Part shown: positions 47,210 to 54,939 of the stretch, piece by piece
How the letters are laid out: each line of letters opens with the position of its first letter
Numbering within the stretch: the first letter of the stretch is position 1
Assembly: GCF_004123905.1 (NCBI RefSeq)
Contig: NZ_MZXW01000024.1
Span: 62,001-126,000 of the forward strand
Source: Bradyrhizobium betae
Lineage (GTDB): Bacteria > Pseudomonadota > Alphaproteobacteria > Rhizobiales > Xanthobacteraceae
DNA length: 64,000 nt
Direction of reading: 5' to 3'
Position numbers and translations under genes: made by a program
The notes under the pieces: generated by a model
The model's input: only the letters and a program-made list of their open reading frames with translations
Told to the model about the DNA's origin: nothing
Databases searched by the model: none

Positions 47210-47457
47210 AGTCGCCCGTCGTGAAACGATCAATCGTGGTCGCCGGCCACAAGACCAGCGTCAGCCTCGAAGAGGCGTTCTGGAACGGCATGAAGGAAAT
47301 CTCGGGCCTGCGTAACATGACGCTGTCCGAGCTGGTCGGCGAGATCGATGGCGCCCGTCAGCAGGGCAATTTGTCCTCGGCGATCCGCCTCTTCGTGCTC
47401 GACTACTTCAAGAGCCGCGCCATGGCTGCCATCCAGGCGGACAAGGTCTCGGCCTAG
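47206..47457 (+). CDS. Ribbon-helix-helix domain protein
   Basis: This 83-residue protein carries one RHH_4-type fold (KRSIVVAGHKTSVSLEEAFWNGMKEISGLRNMTLSELVGEID), the DNA-binding fold of small regulators, often as homodimers. It overlaps DUF4169 by ATGA, giving a two-gene unit that resembles an antitoxin-like or regulatory module, but no toxin-like partner is evident. Confidence 0.82.
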   Translation: MKSPVVKRSIVVAGHKTSVSLEEAFWNGMKEISGLRNMTLSELVGEIDGARQQGNLSSAIRLFVLDYFKSRAMAAIQADKVSA

Positions 47458-47497
47458 TAGCGCCGGGGCGCTTTGCCCACGGCTTCGTGATCTGCAC

Positions 47498-47514
47498 TTT
47501 AAAATCACTCTAAG
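47498..47514. promoter_or_regulatory. Candidate Irr box (ICE-like motif) before feoA
   Basis: TTTAAAATCACTCTAAG matches the rhizobial iron control element TTTAGAA-N3-TTCTAAA at 11 of 14 fixed positions. It is 60 bases before the feoA start codon. Irr is the haem-sensing iron regulator of Bradyrhizobium and other Rhizobiales, and a ferrous iron uptake operon would be a logical target. A larger imperfect inverted repeat TGCACTTT / AAGGTGCA surrounds it. Confidence 0.5.
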
Positions 47515-47573
47515 GTGCAGCTTCGGCGAGCCGGCGCGCTTGACCTCAATGCCCTGCGTTGAAAATACAGGGC

Positions 47574-47849
47574 ATGACCGAAACCAATGATACGCGTCCG
47601 CATATGCCGCTGGGTCTGGCCCTGCGCGGCTACACCGGAATCATTCAGCACCTCTCCGCCAAGGACGCGGGCTCGGCGCTCTCGGAGATCGAGCTCGAGA
47701 GCCGGCTGATCGAGCTCGGCTTCGTCGAGGGGGCCCGGGTCGAGGTCCTGCACGAGGGACTGGTCGGGCGCGACCCCATTGCCGTCCGGGTCGACAACAT
47801 CACGATCGCAGTCCGCCGTCGTGAAGCCATGGCCATTATCGTCGCGTAG
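47574..47849 (+). CDS. feoA: Ferrous iron transport protein A
   Basis: This 91-residue SH3-like protein is the small partner of FeoB. The family features are LIELGFVEGARVEVLHEG and DPIAVRVDNITIAVRR. ATG 47574 was chosen (MTETNDTRPHMPLGLALRGYTG); an in-frame start at 47559 would add five residues. It is followed by feoB after 34 bases. The probable Irr site lies upstream. Confidence 0.92.
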   Translation: MTETNDTRPHMPLGLALRGYTGIIQHLSAKDAGSALSEIELESRLIELGFVEGARVEVLHEGLVGRDPIAVRVDNITIAVRRREAMAIIVA

Positions 47850-47883
47850 ACAGCGACCGGACCCCGATCCAAGGCCTGATCCC

Positions 47884-49755
47884 ATGGAATTACCCCTGCT
47901 GCATCTCGCCCTGGTCGGCACGCCCAATAGCGGCAAGACCTCCCTGTTCAATGCCCTGACCGGCAGCCGGCAGAAGGTCGCGAACTATCCGGGCGTCACT
48001 GTCGAGCGCAAGGAAGGCTTTTTCGTCACGCCGCTGGGACGCCAGGTCTCGGTGGTCGACCTGCCCGGTACCTATTCGCTGCGCGGCCGCAGCCCGGACG
48101 AGGAGATCACCCGCGACTTCGTGCTCGGCAAGGCCACCGGCGAGACCGTGCCCGATCTCGTGCTGTGCGTGGCCGATAGCACCAATCTGCGCCTGACTAT
48201 CCGCCTGCTGCTGGAGCTGAAGCGCACCGGCCGGCCCATGATCCTCGTCCTCAACATGTTCGACATCGCCAGCCGCCGCGGCATCAGCGTCGATGTCGAA
48301 CGGCTCGCCAAGGAGCTCGGTGTGCCCGTGGTCACCTCGATCGCGGTGCGCAAGGGCGGCACGGCCGACCTGCTGGCGCTGACCGACGAGATCTCGGCCA
48401 AGCTCGCCGCCGAGCCCCAGGAGAACAGCTGGCGCGCGCTTGGTGTCGCCGAGCTGCGCGCCACGCAGCGCGAGGCCGACCGCATCATCGCCGACTGCGT
48501 CAGCCTGCCTGCCAGGCCGGACACCTGGACCGCGCGGATCGATGCCGTGGTGCTGCATCCCGTCGGCGGCCTGATCGTGCTCGCGCTCATCCTGTTCGTG
48601 ATGTTCCAGGCGGTGTTCGCCTGGGCGCAGCCGCTGATGGACCTGCTCAACAACGGCTTCGATGCGCTCGGCGAGTTCGTGCACGCCACCCTGCCCGCCG
48701 GCCTCTTCCAGAGCTTTCTTCAGAACGGCGTGATCTCGGGCGTCGGCAGCGTCATCGTGTTCCTGCCGCAGATCATCATCATCTTCCTGTTCATCCTGCT
48801 GCTGGAAGATTTCGGCTACATGGCGCGCGCCGCGTTCCTGATGGACCGCATCATGGGCGGCGCGGGGCTGCACGGCCGCGCCTTCATCCCGCTGCTGTCG
48901 AGCTTTGCTTGCGCCATTCCCGGCATCATGGCGACGCGCGTGATCGACAACAAGCGCGACCGGCTGACCACGATCCTGATCGCGCCGCTGATGACCTGCT
49001 CGGCGCGCATTCCCGTCTACACGCTGATCATCTCCGCCTTCATTCCGGCAAAGGACGTCTGGGGCTTCATCAACCTCCAGGGCCTCGTGATGTTCGGCCT
49101 CTACGCCACCGGCATCGCCAGCGCGCTTGCCGTCTCGTTCCTCATAAAATTCTTCATGCTGCGCGACTATGCGCCGGCGCCGTTCATGCTGGAGCTGCCG
49201 GACTACAAGATGCCCCGGCTGAAATCGATCGCGATCGGCGTCTATACGCGGGCCAAGATGTTCCTGCACCGCGCCGGCACCACGATCTTCTCGATGATGG
49301 TGCTGATCTGGTTCCTCGCCTCGTTCCCGCAACCGCCCGCGGGCGCAACCGAACCGGCGATCGACTTCAGCCTCGCCGCCATCATCGGGAAGGCACTCGA
49401 GCCGCTGCTCGCGCCGGTCGGCTTCAACTGGCAGATCGCGGTCGCGCTGATCCCGGGCATGGCGGCACGCGAGGTCGCGGTCGCGGCGCTCGGCACCGTC
49501 TATGCGATCGAAGGCGGCAAGGAAGCGGCCGAGCAGATCGGTCAGGTGCTTTCGACGAAATGGTCGCTGGCAACCGCGCTGTCGATGCTGGCCTGGTACA
49601 TCTTCGCCCCGCAATGCGCCTCGACGCTGGCCGTGATCCGGCGCGAGACCGGAAGCTGGACCTGGATGGCCACGACCTTCGCCTACATGCTGGTGCTGGC
49701 CTATGCGGCGAGCCTCGTGACGTACAATGTCGCGGTGGCGCTTGGGGCGGGATAG
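47884..49755 (+). CDS. feoB: Ferrous iron transporter FeoB
   Basis: This 623-residue Fe(II) permease has an N-terminal GTPase domain (G1 GTPNSGKTSLFN, G3 DLPGTYSL, G4 NMFD) followed by a helical guanine-dissociation-inhibitor region and two gate domains with about 8-9 membrane helices, including GYMARAAFLMDRIMGGAGLHGRAFIPLLSSFACAIPGIMATR. Slightly shorter than E. coli FeoB (773), which is normal for alphaproteobacteria. No FeoC gene follows. It is the last gene of feoAB, and a dispersed repeat begins 18 bases after the stop. Confidence 0.95.
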   Translation: MELPLLHLALVGTPNSGKTSLFNALTGSRQKVANYPGVTVERKEGFFVTPLGRQVSVVDLPGTYSLRGRSPDEEITRDFVLGKATGETVPDLVLCVADSTNLRLTIRLLLELKRTGRPMILVLNMFDIASRRGISVDVERLAKELGVPVVTSIAVRKGGTADLLALTDEISAKLAAEPQENSWRALGVAELRATQREADRIIADCVSLPARPDTWTARIDAVVLHPVGGLIVLALILFVMFQAVFAWAQPLMDLLNNGFDALGEFVHATLPAGLFQSFLQNGVISGVGSVIVFLPQIIIIFLFILLLEDFGYMARAAFLMDRIMGGAGLHGRAFIPLLSSFACAIPGIMATRVIDNKRDRLTTILIAPLMTCSARIPVYTLIISAFIPAKDVWGFINLQGLVMFGLYATGIASALAVSFLIKFFMLRDYAPAPFMLELPDYKMPRLKSIAIGVYTRAKMFLHRAGTTIFSMMVLIWFLASFPQPPAGATEPAIDFSLAAIIGKALEPLLAPVGFNWQIAVALIPGMAAREVAVAALGTVYAIEGGKEAAEQIGQVLSTKWSLATALSMLAWYIFAPQCASTLAVIRRETGSWTWMATTFAYMLVLAYAASLVTYNVAVALGAG

Positions 49756-49772
49756 CCCTCTCAAAACCAAAA

Positions 49773-49969
49773 TTGCGAAACAACCCCATGCACAGTAGAC
49801 GGGGGCTGTGAAATCAATGAGTTACGCACAGCAAAAGATGCACGACCGCAACCACGACAAAGCGTAGCGAAATCCAGGGAAGCGCCTCCTATGCAGGGAG
49901 TCTCGGATTGCAATTCGATTTGCGCGCCTGTTGACCCGTCGGGCAAAACAGGAGCACGATGGCACCATC
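49773..49969 (+). repeat. Dispersed 3'-end element, copy B (after feoB)
   Basis: It starts 18 bases after the feoB stop in the same orientation, with TTGCGAAACAACCCCATGCACAGTAG, then GTGAAATCAA, and ends with TTGACCCGTCGGGCAAAACA (49931-49950) and GGCACCATC. The same blocks, in the same order, lie in copy A after ppk2 (3361-3482). The middle is longer here. The rest of the gene-free stretch 49756-50168 has no recognisable gene. Confidence 0.65.
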
Positions 49970-50168
49970 CCAAAAATCATTGATGTGCAGGCACCTCATC
50001 CGGATATTGCAGACGGGCTCTCGCGCGCGACCTCGCCGGGCGGCGCAACTGCCTGCGCGAGCTTGATCTACATCAACGCGATGGATCCTTCGAAGCACAG
50101 GTTTGAGCGGCGTGGATAAGGCGGCTCTCGCCGCTTTTCATGGCGCGAACGCGAAGAGGAGGAACATT

Positions 50169-50429
50169 ATGACGTCGAGAAAGCGTTCTTCGATCAAGTC
50201 CATGACAGTTTCGGGTATCGCTGCCAGCGCCCTCCTGGGAATTGCCGGCGTCACGGTCAATCCGGCACCGGCCGCCGCAATATATTGCCAGTACGTTGAC
50301 TATCCCGTTGGTTGCGTTGCGCGGGCCGGCGTCGTGCTGAGGCCCAGGCCAGTCGCACGTGCTGCGGTCCGTCACAACGCCGGCGGCAATGCAAATGGCG
50401 GCGTCAATCGCGTCGGCGCAAGGCGCTGA
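50169..50429 (+). CDS. Small exported hypothetical protein
   Basis: This 86-residue protein has a charged N-terminus (MTSRKRSSIKSM) and a signal peptide (cleavage near AAA-IY, residue ~36). The mature part has two Cys (IYCQYVDYPVGCVAR, a likely disulfide), followed by an Arg/Gly/Asn-rich tail. GAGGAACATT precedes ATG 50169. I do not recognise the family. Proteins like this are common as Rhizobiales envelope proteins of unknown role. Confidence 0.65.
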   Translation: MTSRKRSSIKSMTVSGIAASALLGIAGVTVNPAPAAAIYCQYVDYPVGCVARAGVVLRPRPVARAAVRHNAGGNANGGVNRVGARR

Positions 50430-50630
50430 GCTTTGATTGCAGGCCACTGGCTTTGTCGAACACCCAAGGAGACCGGTGATTGTCGCGTTGCGTTTTGACC
50501 GGAGGCTGCGCGGGAACGGTAGGCCTGCACGCAGCTTCAGGTATACATGACTCGCCGCACCGGCTCCACCATCGAGCAAACGCCGGCACAATGGCGCAGG
50601 CGATATGGGGAGCGGCACGGAGCGAGCGAA

Positions 50631-51080
50631 ATGCCACTATTGGCATATTTCTGGAAAGTCGGCGCAGCCTTGCTAGCGCTTATCTTCGTTGCGGACTTTT
50701 GTCTGCCGAAGGCGACCGTCACTGAGAGGATGACAGTGGAGCAGCGGGCCATACTCATTCACTCGGACCGAAAATGGCCTGAGCGCGTAGTCCTCGACAC
50801 GACCTTGCCGGCGATGGTGGCGGTTGCATCTGCGCCGTTGACCACCGAACATGCCCCTCTCGTCACGCGAACAACGCCGGTCATACGGGCAGAGACACCC
50901 GCGCTCGCCGATGCATTTGCGATGGTACGGTCCGAATCACCGCCGCGCGAAGCCGTCGAGCACAAACGGCTGCAAAAGCGACGACACGTCGCGACGCGGT
51001 CGAAACGGCACGGCGCATCGCAGATGGTTCTGGCGGTCCGGCAACCGCAATTCGGCTGGTTTGGCCACCGGTACTGGTGA
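50631..51080 (+). CDS. Hypothetical single-pass membrane protein
   Basis: This 149-residue protein has one N-terminal membrane helix (MPLLAYFWKVGAALLALIFVADFC) followed by a Thr/Ala-rich linker and a basic tail with HKRLQKRRHVATRSKRHG. ATG 50631 is chosen; GGAG lies 8 bases upstream. In-frame start 50547 adds a 28-residue charged prefix with no support. No domain was recognised. The tail may bind nucleic acid or an acidic surface. Confidence 0.55.
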   Translation: MPLLAYFWKVGAALLALIFVADFCLPKATVTERMTVEQRAILIHSDRKWPERVVLDTTLPAMVAVASAPLTTEHAPLVTRTTPVIRAETPALADAFAMVRSESPPREAVEHKRLQKRRHVATRSKRHGASQMVLAVRQPQFGWFGHRYW

Positions 51081-51163
51081 TCGCAAGGGCGCTCGCACCG
51101 TATTCGATCACGTTCGGCGCTGCCGGCGTCGGGGCGATGTCCGGACGCCGTTTCCTGGAGCAG

Positions 51164-51403
51164 TTATTCGTACGAGGCGCAGACGCCTCCCTGCCAGCGA
51201 AGGCAGCGACGCACGGCCCGACGCGTCTGGCGGACGGTCGTCCTCGCGACGCATACGCCGTTGATTCTTGTTCTTCCCGGTCCGCATGCAGCAGCGACCG
51301 GGGTCATCATGCTGTTCGCCTGAACGAGCGGCGCCGGTGTCATGGCCTGCGCCGAAGTTCCAACAAATATAGCGACAGTCAAAAAAGCGAGCCATCTGAT
51401 CAT
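51164..51403 (-). CDS. Small exported Cys-containing protein
   Basis: This 79-residue protein has a signal peptide (MIRWLAFLTVAIFVGTSAQA) and a mature basic domain with four Cys: CGPGRTRINGVCVARTTVRQ then CLRWQGGVC. The CGPGRxRxNGxC pattern is seen in short secreted proteins of Rhizobiales whose function is unknown. GGAGGAG precedes ATG 51403. It is transcribed convergent with 50631 and co-oriented with 51529. Confidence 0.65.
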   Translation of the reverse strand: MIRWLAFLTVAIFVGTSAQAMTPAPLVQANSMMTPVAAACGPGRTRINGVCVARTTVRQTRRAVRRCLRWQGGVCASYE

Positions 51404-51528
51404 CGTTCTCCTCCTGTGTCGAAAGATTGACGCTTGTCGGTAAACGCTGCCGCATGCGCGCTGTGGCATTCTTTCCGTAACGAGCCAGAGCAAGGAGGCG
51501 GCGCGCGGCCGCCTCCAGTTCTGCCTCC

Positions 51529-51855
51529 CTATTGGCAAACGTACATGATGCCATCGCCGCCCTTGACGAGCGTGCCCGGAGTACAAGCGATACCGTTACG
51601 CGCGGCGTAATCGGACCAGTCGCTGTAGCCATAGGTCCAAGGGCCTCCCGAATAGTAAGCGCGCACCGCGTACCAGGGCAGACTGGTTTGATCTGCAATG
51701 TAACCGGCGCGATAGAGCGGCCCGACATAGATCCGGGAGCGTGCCTCTGCGCTGCTGACGGACAGCGACGGCTTGCCGTACTCGGACCAGTTCAAAGACA
51801 TCGATGCTGCGCACGCGAACGCAGCAGCCGCGATTGTAAGCCGTTTCGCATCCAT
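51529..51855 (-). CDS. Small exported protein, FixK-box candidate target
   Basis: This 108-residue protein starts MDAKRLTIAAAAFACAASMSLNW (signal-like), then an aromatic-rich mature region (YVGPLYRAGYIADQTSLPWYAVRAYYSGGPWTYGYSDW) ending with two Cys (IACTP, MYVCQ). GGAGG precedes ATG 51855. The FixK-type box TTGC-N6-TCAA lies 64 bases upstream. The aromatic, Gly-rich pattern suggests an envelope or beta-rich structure, but no family was recognised. Confidence 0.65.
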   Translation of the reverse strand: MDAKRLTIAAAAFACAASMSLNWSEYGKPSLSVSSAEARSRIYVGPLYRAGYIADQTSLPWYAVRAYYSGGPWTYGYSDWSDYAARNGIACTPGTLVKGGDGIMYVCQ

Positions 51856-51918
51856 ATTGGCCTCCGTCGGCTGGTGAACTCCAGCATGCGGAGCATGGAA
51901 TGGCGTCACGATGGAGTG

Positions 51919-51932
51919 TTGCGCTAGATCAA
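51919..51932. promoter_or_regulatory. Candidate FixK/FNR box upstream of gene 51529-51855
   Basis: TTGCGCTAGATCAA fits the Bradyrhizobium FixK2 rule TTG(A/C)-N6-(T/G)CAA. Its centre is about 70 bases before the start codon of the leftward gene at 51855, compatible with class II activation if the transcript begins about 29 bases before the ATG. A regulator of the family is encoded at 52440. The remainder of 51856-52439 has no gene; a weak TTGACG / TACTAT pair at 52181-52207 has a 15-base spacer. Confidence 0.5.
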
Positions 51933-52439
51933 GCCGGGGCCGCCGATCTCGCCCGTCGATCTGCGCCGTTCAAACCAAGTGAGGTCACGATACGTCAGTG
52001 AGGCTGAGCTGGATGGATGGCTGATTCACTCCGGCTCAATTCGTTAGTGCATCCGAAACCACGCTTCTGGCGTTTCGCCCAGATGGAGCGAACGCCTCAG
52101 TTCGGTTGCGGCGGCCATCGGCGACCCAGTGGAATCGCATGAAGTCCATGCAAGGCTGCGCTCAAATCTCAACTGTTGCTTTGACGACTTTGCCGATTTG
52201 ATACTATTCGTCTGGTGTCTCCCGATGCGACCGTCCCGCTCGCGGTCACGGCGGCGACTCACATCTACTGCAGTCGGACCAGCAGCATTTTCTGTCTGCT
52301 CGGACAGCGAACTTCAGGGACGCTGGCCATCGCTTCATCTTTCAAACAAGCTCTAGAGCGACGGAAGTGAAAGTATGGCCTGATTGTTGCGGCGAACGCC
52401 GCGCCGACCGATCGATCTCGGGGATGAGGAGTTACTCCG

Positions 52440-53120
52440 ATGCTTTTTCACTCGACCTGGACATCCCTCCCCCGCCCGCATTCCTTCAGCGAATTCGGAA
52501 TGACGGCAGAATCGAACCCATCAATCAGCCTGAACGAATTCACCTACAGACGAGGCCGCGAGATCTATGGTGAGAAAGAGCCCGCCGACTATGTTTACCA
52601 GGTGATGTCGGGCGCGGCTCGAAGCTACAGGTTGTTGTCCGACGGGCGCCGACAGATCAGCGCCTTTCATCTTCCCGGGGACATCTTCGGACTGGGAAAC
52701 GGCGTTCACCGCTTCACGACGGAAGCGGTAATTGACACGGCTGTGAGATTAGTCAAACGCGAAAGCCTCGAGACCCTTGCGAACAATGACAACGCCTTGG
52801 TCAAGAATCTGCTCTGCATGACCACGACAAATCTCCAGCACGCGGAAGACCACCTGCTCCTGCTCGGGCGCAAGACCTCGATGGAGCGGGTTGCTGCCTG
52901 CCTGATCGAAATGGATGGGCGGCTCATCGCCGCCGGCGTTCTCGCGCTACCGATGACCCGGCGCGACATCGCGGACTATCTTGGCCTGACGATAGAGACC
53001 ATCTCGCGGTCGCTGTCGTGTTTGCGCGAGTTGGGCGTCCTGCACTTCATGGACAACAACCAGCGTCACGTCGTCATCATGGACAGAAACAAACTCGCCG
53101 AACTCGACCGGCAGAATTGA
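52440..53120 (+). CDS. FixK-like Crp/Fnr family transcriptional regulator
   Basis: This 226-residue regulator has a cAMP-binding-like beta-roll (~30-120: IYGEKEPADYVYQVMSGAARSYRLLSDGRRQISAFHLPGDIFGLGNG) and a C-terminal HTH (MTRRDIADYLGLTIETISRSLSCL, ~175-197). It has no N-terminal Cys cluster, so it does not bind iron-sulfur like Fnr; this fits FixK-type proteins acting below FixLJ or an O2 sensor. It has no FixK box in its own upstream 300 bases, but its neighbours on either side do. An intrinsic terminator follows it. Confidence 0.88.
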   Translation: MLFHSTWTSLPRPHSFSEFGMTAESNPSISLNEFTYRRGREIYGEKEPADYVYQVMSGAARSYRLLSDGRRQISAFHLPGDIFGLGNGVHRFTTEAVIDTAVRLVKRESLETLANNDNALVKNLLCMTTTNLQHAEDHLLLLGRKTSMERVAACLIEMDGRLIAAGVLALPMTRRDIADYLGLTIETISRSLSCLRELGVLHFMDNNQRHVVIMDRNKLAELDRQN

Positions 53121-53163
53121 CGTTGAATGCGGCGGACATCCTCGCGTTTGTTCGCCTAAGAAA

Positions 53164-53189
53164 AAGGCCCCGGTCGACGCCGGGGCCTT
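53164..53189 (-). terminator. Intrinsic terminator between fixK-like gene and porin
   Basis: AAGGCCCCGG and CCGGGGCCTT (53164-53173 and 53180-53189) pair over ten bases with a 6-base loop. The A-rich run AAGAAAAAGG at its left side makes a U-run on the minus strand, so it mainly ends the leftward porin transcript (stop 53213). It can also cap the rightward fixK-like transcript (stop 53120). Confidence 0.85.
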
Positions 53190-53212
53190 GAGTTCACTGG
53201 GAAGACCCAGGG

Positions 53213-53971
53213 TCAATAGCGAGCCGTGACCGGCGCCCCGTATCCGCCGAAGCGATAGTTCAACCGAAGCGTGACCATGTCCACATCCTGGGTGACCCCG
53301 CTGCCGGTGAGGGTCAACCCTCCGGGCGTGACCACGCCGGCAAATCCCGCATTGTCACGCCCCATCCAGAGATGGTCGTACTCGATGCCGAACGACCAGT
53401 TCGGCGTGAAGCCGTATTCCCAGCCGACACCCAGGGCTCCGCCCCAGCGCGTGTGGCCTGCCGACGCCAGGCCGACACCGGTGACATTGTTGAATATATC
53501 GAAGCGATTGCGTGTCACGGCGGCGCCGCCCTTCACGTAGAGCAGCGAGGCGTTCCAGGCCCAACCGAGTTGGGCCGTAAACAGTCCGATACCGTCGATC
53601 TTGCCTGTGGTCGAGATCAATGGATCGATCAGGCTGACACGCGTATTCTTGATTTCGGCCCAATCGCCCTGCGCCTCCAGGCCGAGCACAAACTGATTGG
53701 TTTGCCAGCGATACCCGATCTGTCCGCCCGCGAGACCTCCGGAGCGATCTGCGCAACCAGCTGCAACTGTCCCTGCGGGCGTTACGAAGTCCACGCAGCC
53801 ATGGCTCTGCCCCCAGCCGCCGTTGCCGCCAATGTAGAAGCCGCTCCAACTGTAGACCGCCGCCAGCGGCGCCGGCGGCGGCGCCGCTTTGACGGCCATG
53901 TCGGCCGCCATGGCCGGGGCGGTCATGCTCAGCGCTGCGAAGCCGATCGCAGCTATCGAAAATGCCTTCAT
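53213..53971 (-). CDS. Outer-membrane beta-barrel porin-like protein (Omp25/RopB type)
   Basis: This 252-residue protein has a signal peptide (MKAFSIAAIGFAALSMTAPAMAADM), an Ala/Pro linker (KAAPPPAPLAAVYSW) and a beta-barrel with alternating hydrophobic residues (SGFYIGGNGGWGQS, QIGYRWQTNQFVLGLEAQGDWAEI, FGIEYDHLWMGRDNAGF, VDMVTLRLNYRFGGYG). The closing NYRF strand is typical of 8-stranded OMPs of Rhizobiales. GGGGATGAG lies ahead of ATG 53971. Its intergenic neighbour 54133-54408 has a perfect FixK box; no separate promoter was identified. Confidence 0.85.
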   Translation of the reverse strand: MKAFSIAAIGFAALSMTAPAMAADMAVKAAPPPAPLAAVYSWSGFYIGGNGGWGQSHGCVDFVTPAGTVAAGCADRSGGLAGGQIGYRWQTNQFVLGLEAQGDWAEIKNTRVSLIDPLISTTGKIDGIGLFTAQLGWAWNASLLYVKGGAAVTRNRFDIFNNVTGVGLASAGHTRWGGALGVGWEYGFTPNWSFGIEYDHLWMGRDNAGFAGVVTPGGLTLTGSGVTQDVDMVTLRLNYRFGGYGAPVTARY

Positions 53972-54132
53972 CGTCTCATCCCCTTTGGTCGTATTCTTTC
54001 GTCAGAACGAGCCCCTTATGCAGGGTGGCGTGCACAAGTGCTGCGAACAACCTGAAGGTTAGGCGCAAGGAAGCTCTCGGCCCGTAACAAAATGGCAACA
54101 CTGAAGGCCGATTGCTACGCACGCTAACGTGC

Positions 54133-54408
54133 TCAGTCGACATCGGATGTTCCAGGCGCTGCGGCGCCACCCTGCCCCTCCGCAAGCCATGCGGCGATGC
54201 AGGATGCTGGAATGACCCGCCGGGGAAGATGAGGATTGATCGTGCCAGCGAAGACAGCGAGGCCCTCATCTAGCTTTGCGCGCGCGAACAGCTTGGCATC
54301 GCCCTCTGTCGCGAATGTCTTGGTCTCGCGCGGGCTCCGCTGTCTCACGAGCAGGCCGCGCTTGCGAATTTCAAAGGTGACGTACCAGGTCGCGATCATG
54401 GAGCACAC
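54133..54408 (-). CDS. Small hypothetical protein, FixK-box controlled candidate
   Basis: This 91-residue protein (MIATWYVTFEIRKRGLLVRQRSPRETKTFATEGDAKLFARAK... ) contains a region of alternating charged and hydrophobic residues, a likely alpha/beta fold. It may start at 54399 (MIATWYV) or 54408. I recall similar short Bradyrhizobium proteins but cannot assign a function. The perfect TTGATTCAAATCAA box is 53 bases upstream of 54408, which suits FixK/FNR activation. Confidence 0.65.
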   Translation of the reverse strand: MCSMIATWYVTFEIRKRGLLVRQRSPRETKTFATEGDAKLFARAKLDEGLAVFAGTINPHLPRRVIPASCIAAWLAEGQGGAAAPGTSDVD

Positions 54409-54460
54409 CAGGATGGCACCAGCCCTTATGGCTGGTGTGGTGCGGCTGGCATTGGCATCC

Positions 54461-54474
54461 TTGATTCAAATCAA
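54461..54474. promoter_or_regulatory. Perfect FixK/FNR box (TTGATTCAAATCAA)
   Basis: This is a fully symmetric 14-bp site, TTGAT-TCAA-ATCAA, the best possible match to FNR/FixK consensus. The only gene start nearby is the leftward one at 54408; the site centre is at about -59 from its ATG, compatible with transcription starting ~18 bases before the ATG. No gene start lies to its right. Confidence 0.75.
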
Positions 54475-54600
54475 GCTCCTCGCTTGACCACATTCGCGAA
54501 CAGTGGACACGCAGAGTACCGGGAGCCCGGAGTGAGCGCCGCCCGGAAAACCAGGAGCGCGATCGTGCCTTCGATCTCGCCGGCAGGACCGTATCGCCCG

Positions 54601-54918
54601 CTAGCGCGACCGGTCGCTCCCTTCCGCCGGATCGTTCTCCGGCTCCGGGATCAGCACTGCGGGTTCGTCATAGCCTTTGCGGCTGCTGTAGAACACCAGC
54701 GCCATCAGGCCGACGCCGACGATTAGCGAGAACACGACGCCGAGCACCAGCGCGACATAGCCCGACGCCGGCACACTCGTGTCCGTGCTGGTCCAGCCGA
54801 GATAGCCCAGAACGCACGCGGCCACGAGCATCCCGCATAACAGCGCGATGACCAGCCATCTCGCGAGCTTGCCGCCTTGCGGAGCGGATGATGTCTGTTG
54901 CCCGTCGGTGCTGTTCAT
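54601..54918 (-). CDS. Hypothetical two-helix membrane protein of the sox operon
   Basis: This 105-residue protein has two hydrophobic helices (LARWLVIALLCGMLVAACVLGYLGW and YVALVLGVVFSLIVGVGLMALVFYSS) and polar ends. AGGAGA precedes ATG 54918. It follows the DUF302 gene by 21 bases, so it is the last gene of the soxC-soxD-DUF302 unit. No domain was recognised. Confidence 0.7.
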   Translation of the reverse strand: MNSTDGQQTSSAPQGGKLARWLVIALLCGMLVAACVLGYLGWTSTDTSVPASGYVALVLGVVFSLIVGVGLMALVFYSSRKGYDEPAVLIPEPENDPAEGSDRSR

Positions 54919-54939
54919 GGACCTCTCCTCAAGCGCACG

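Noticed and set aside
47890..49770. Leftward 626-codon open frame opposite feoB
   Set aside because: Antisense shadow of feoB with Arg/His/Asp-biased composition.
52181..52207. TTGACG-N15-TACTAT promoter-like pair upstream of the fixK-like gene
   Set aside because: Spacer is too short for a standard sigma-70 promoter and it lies over 230 bases from the start codon.
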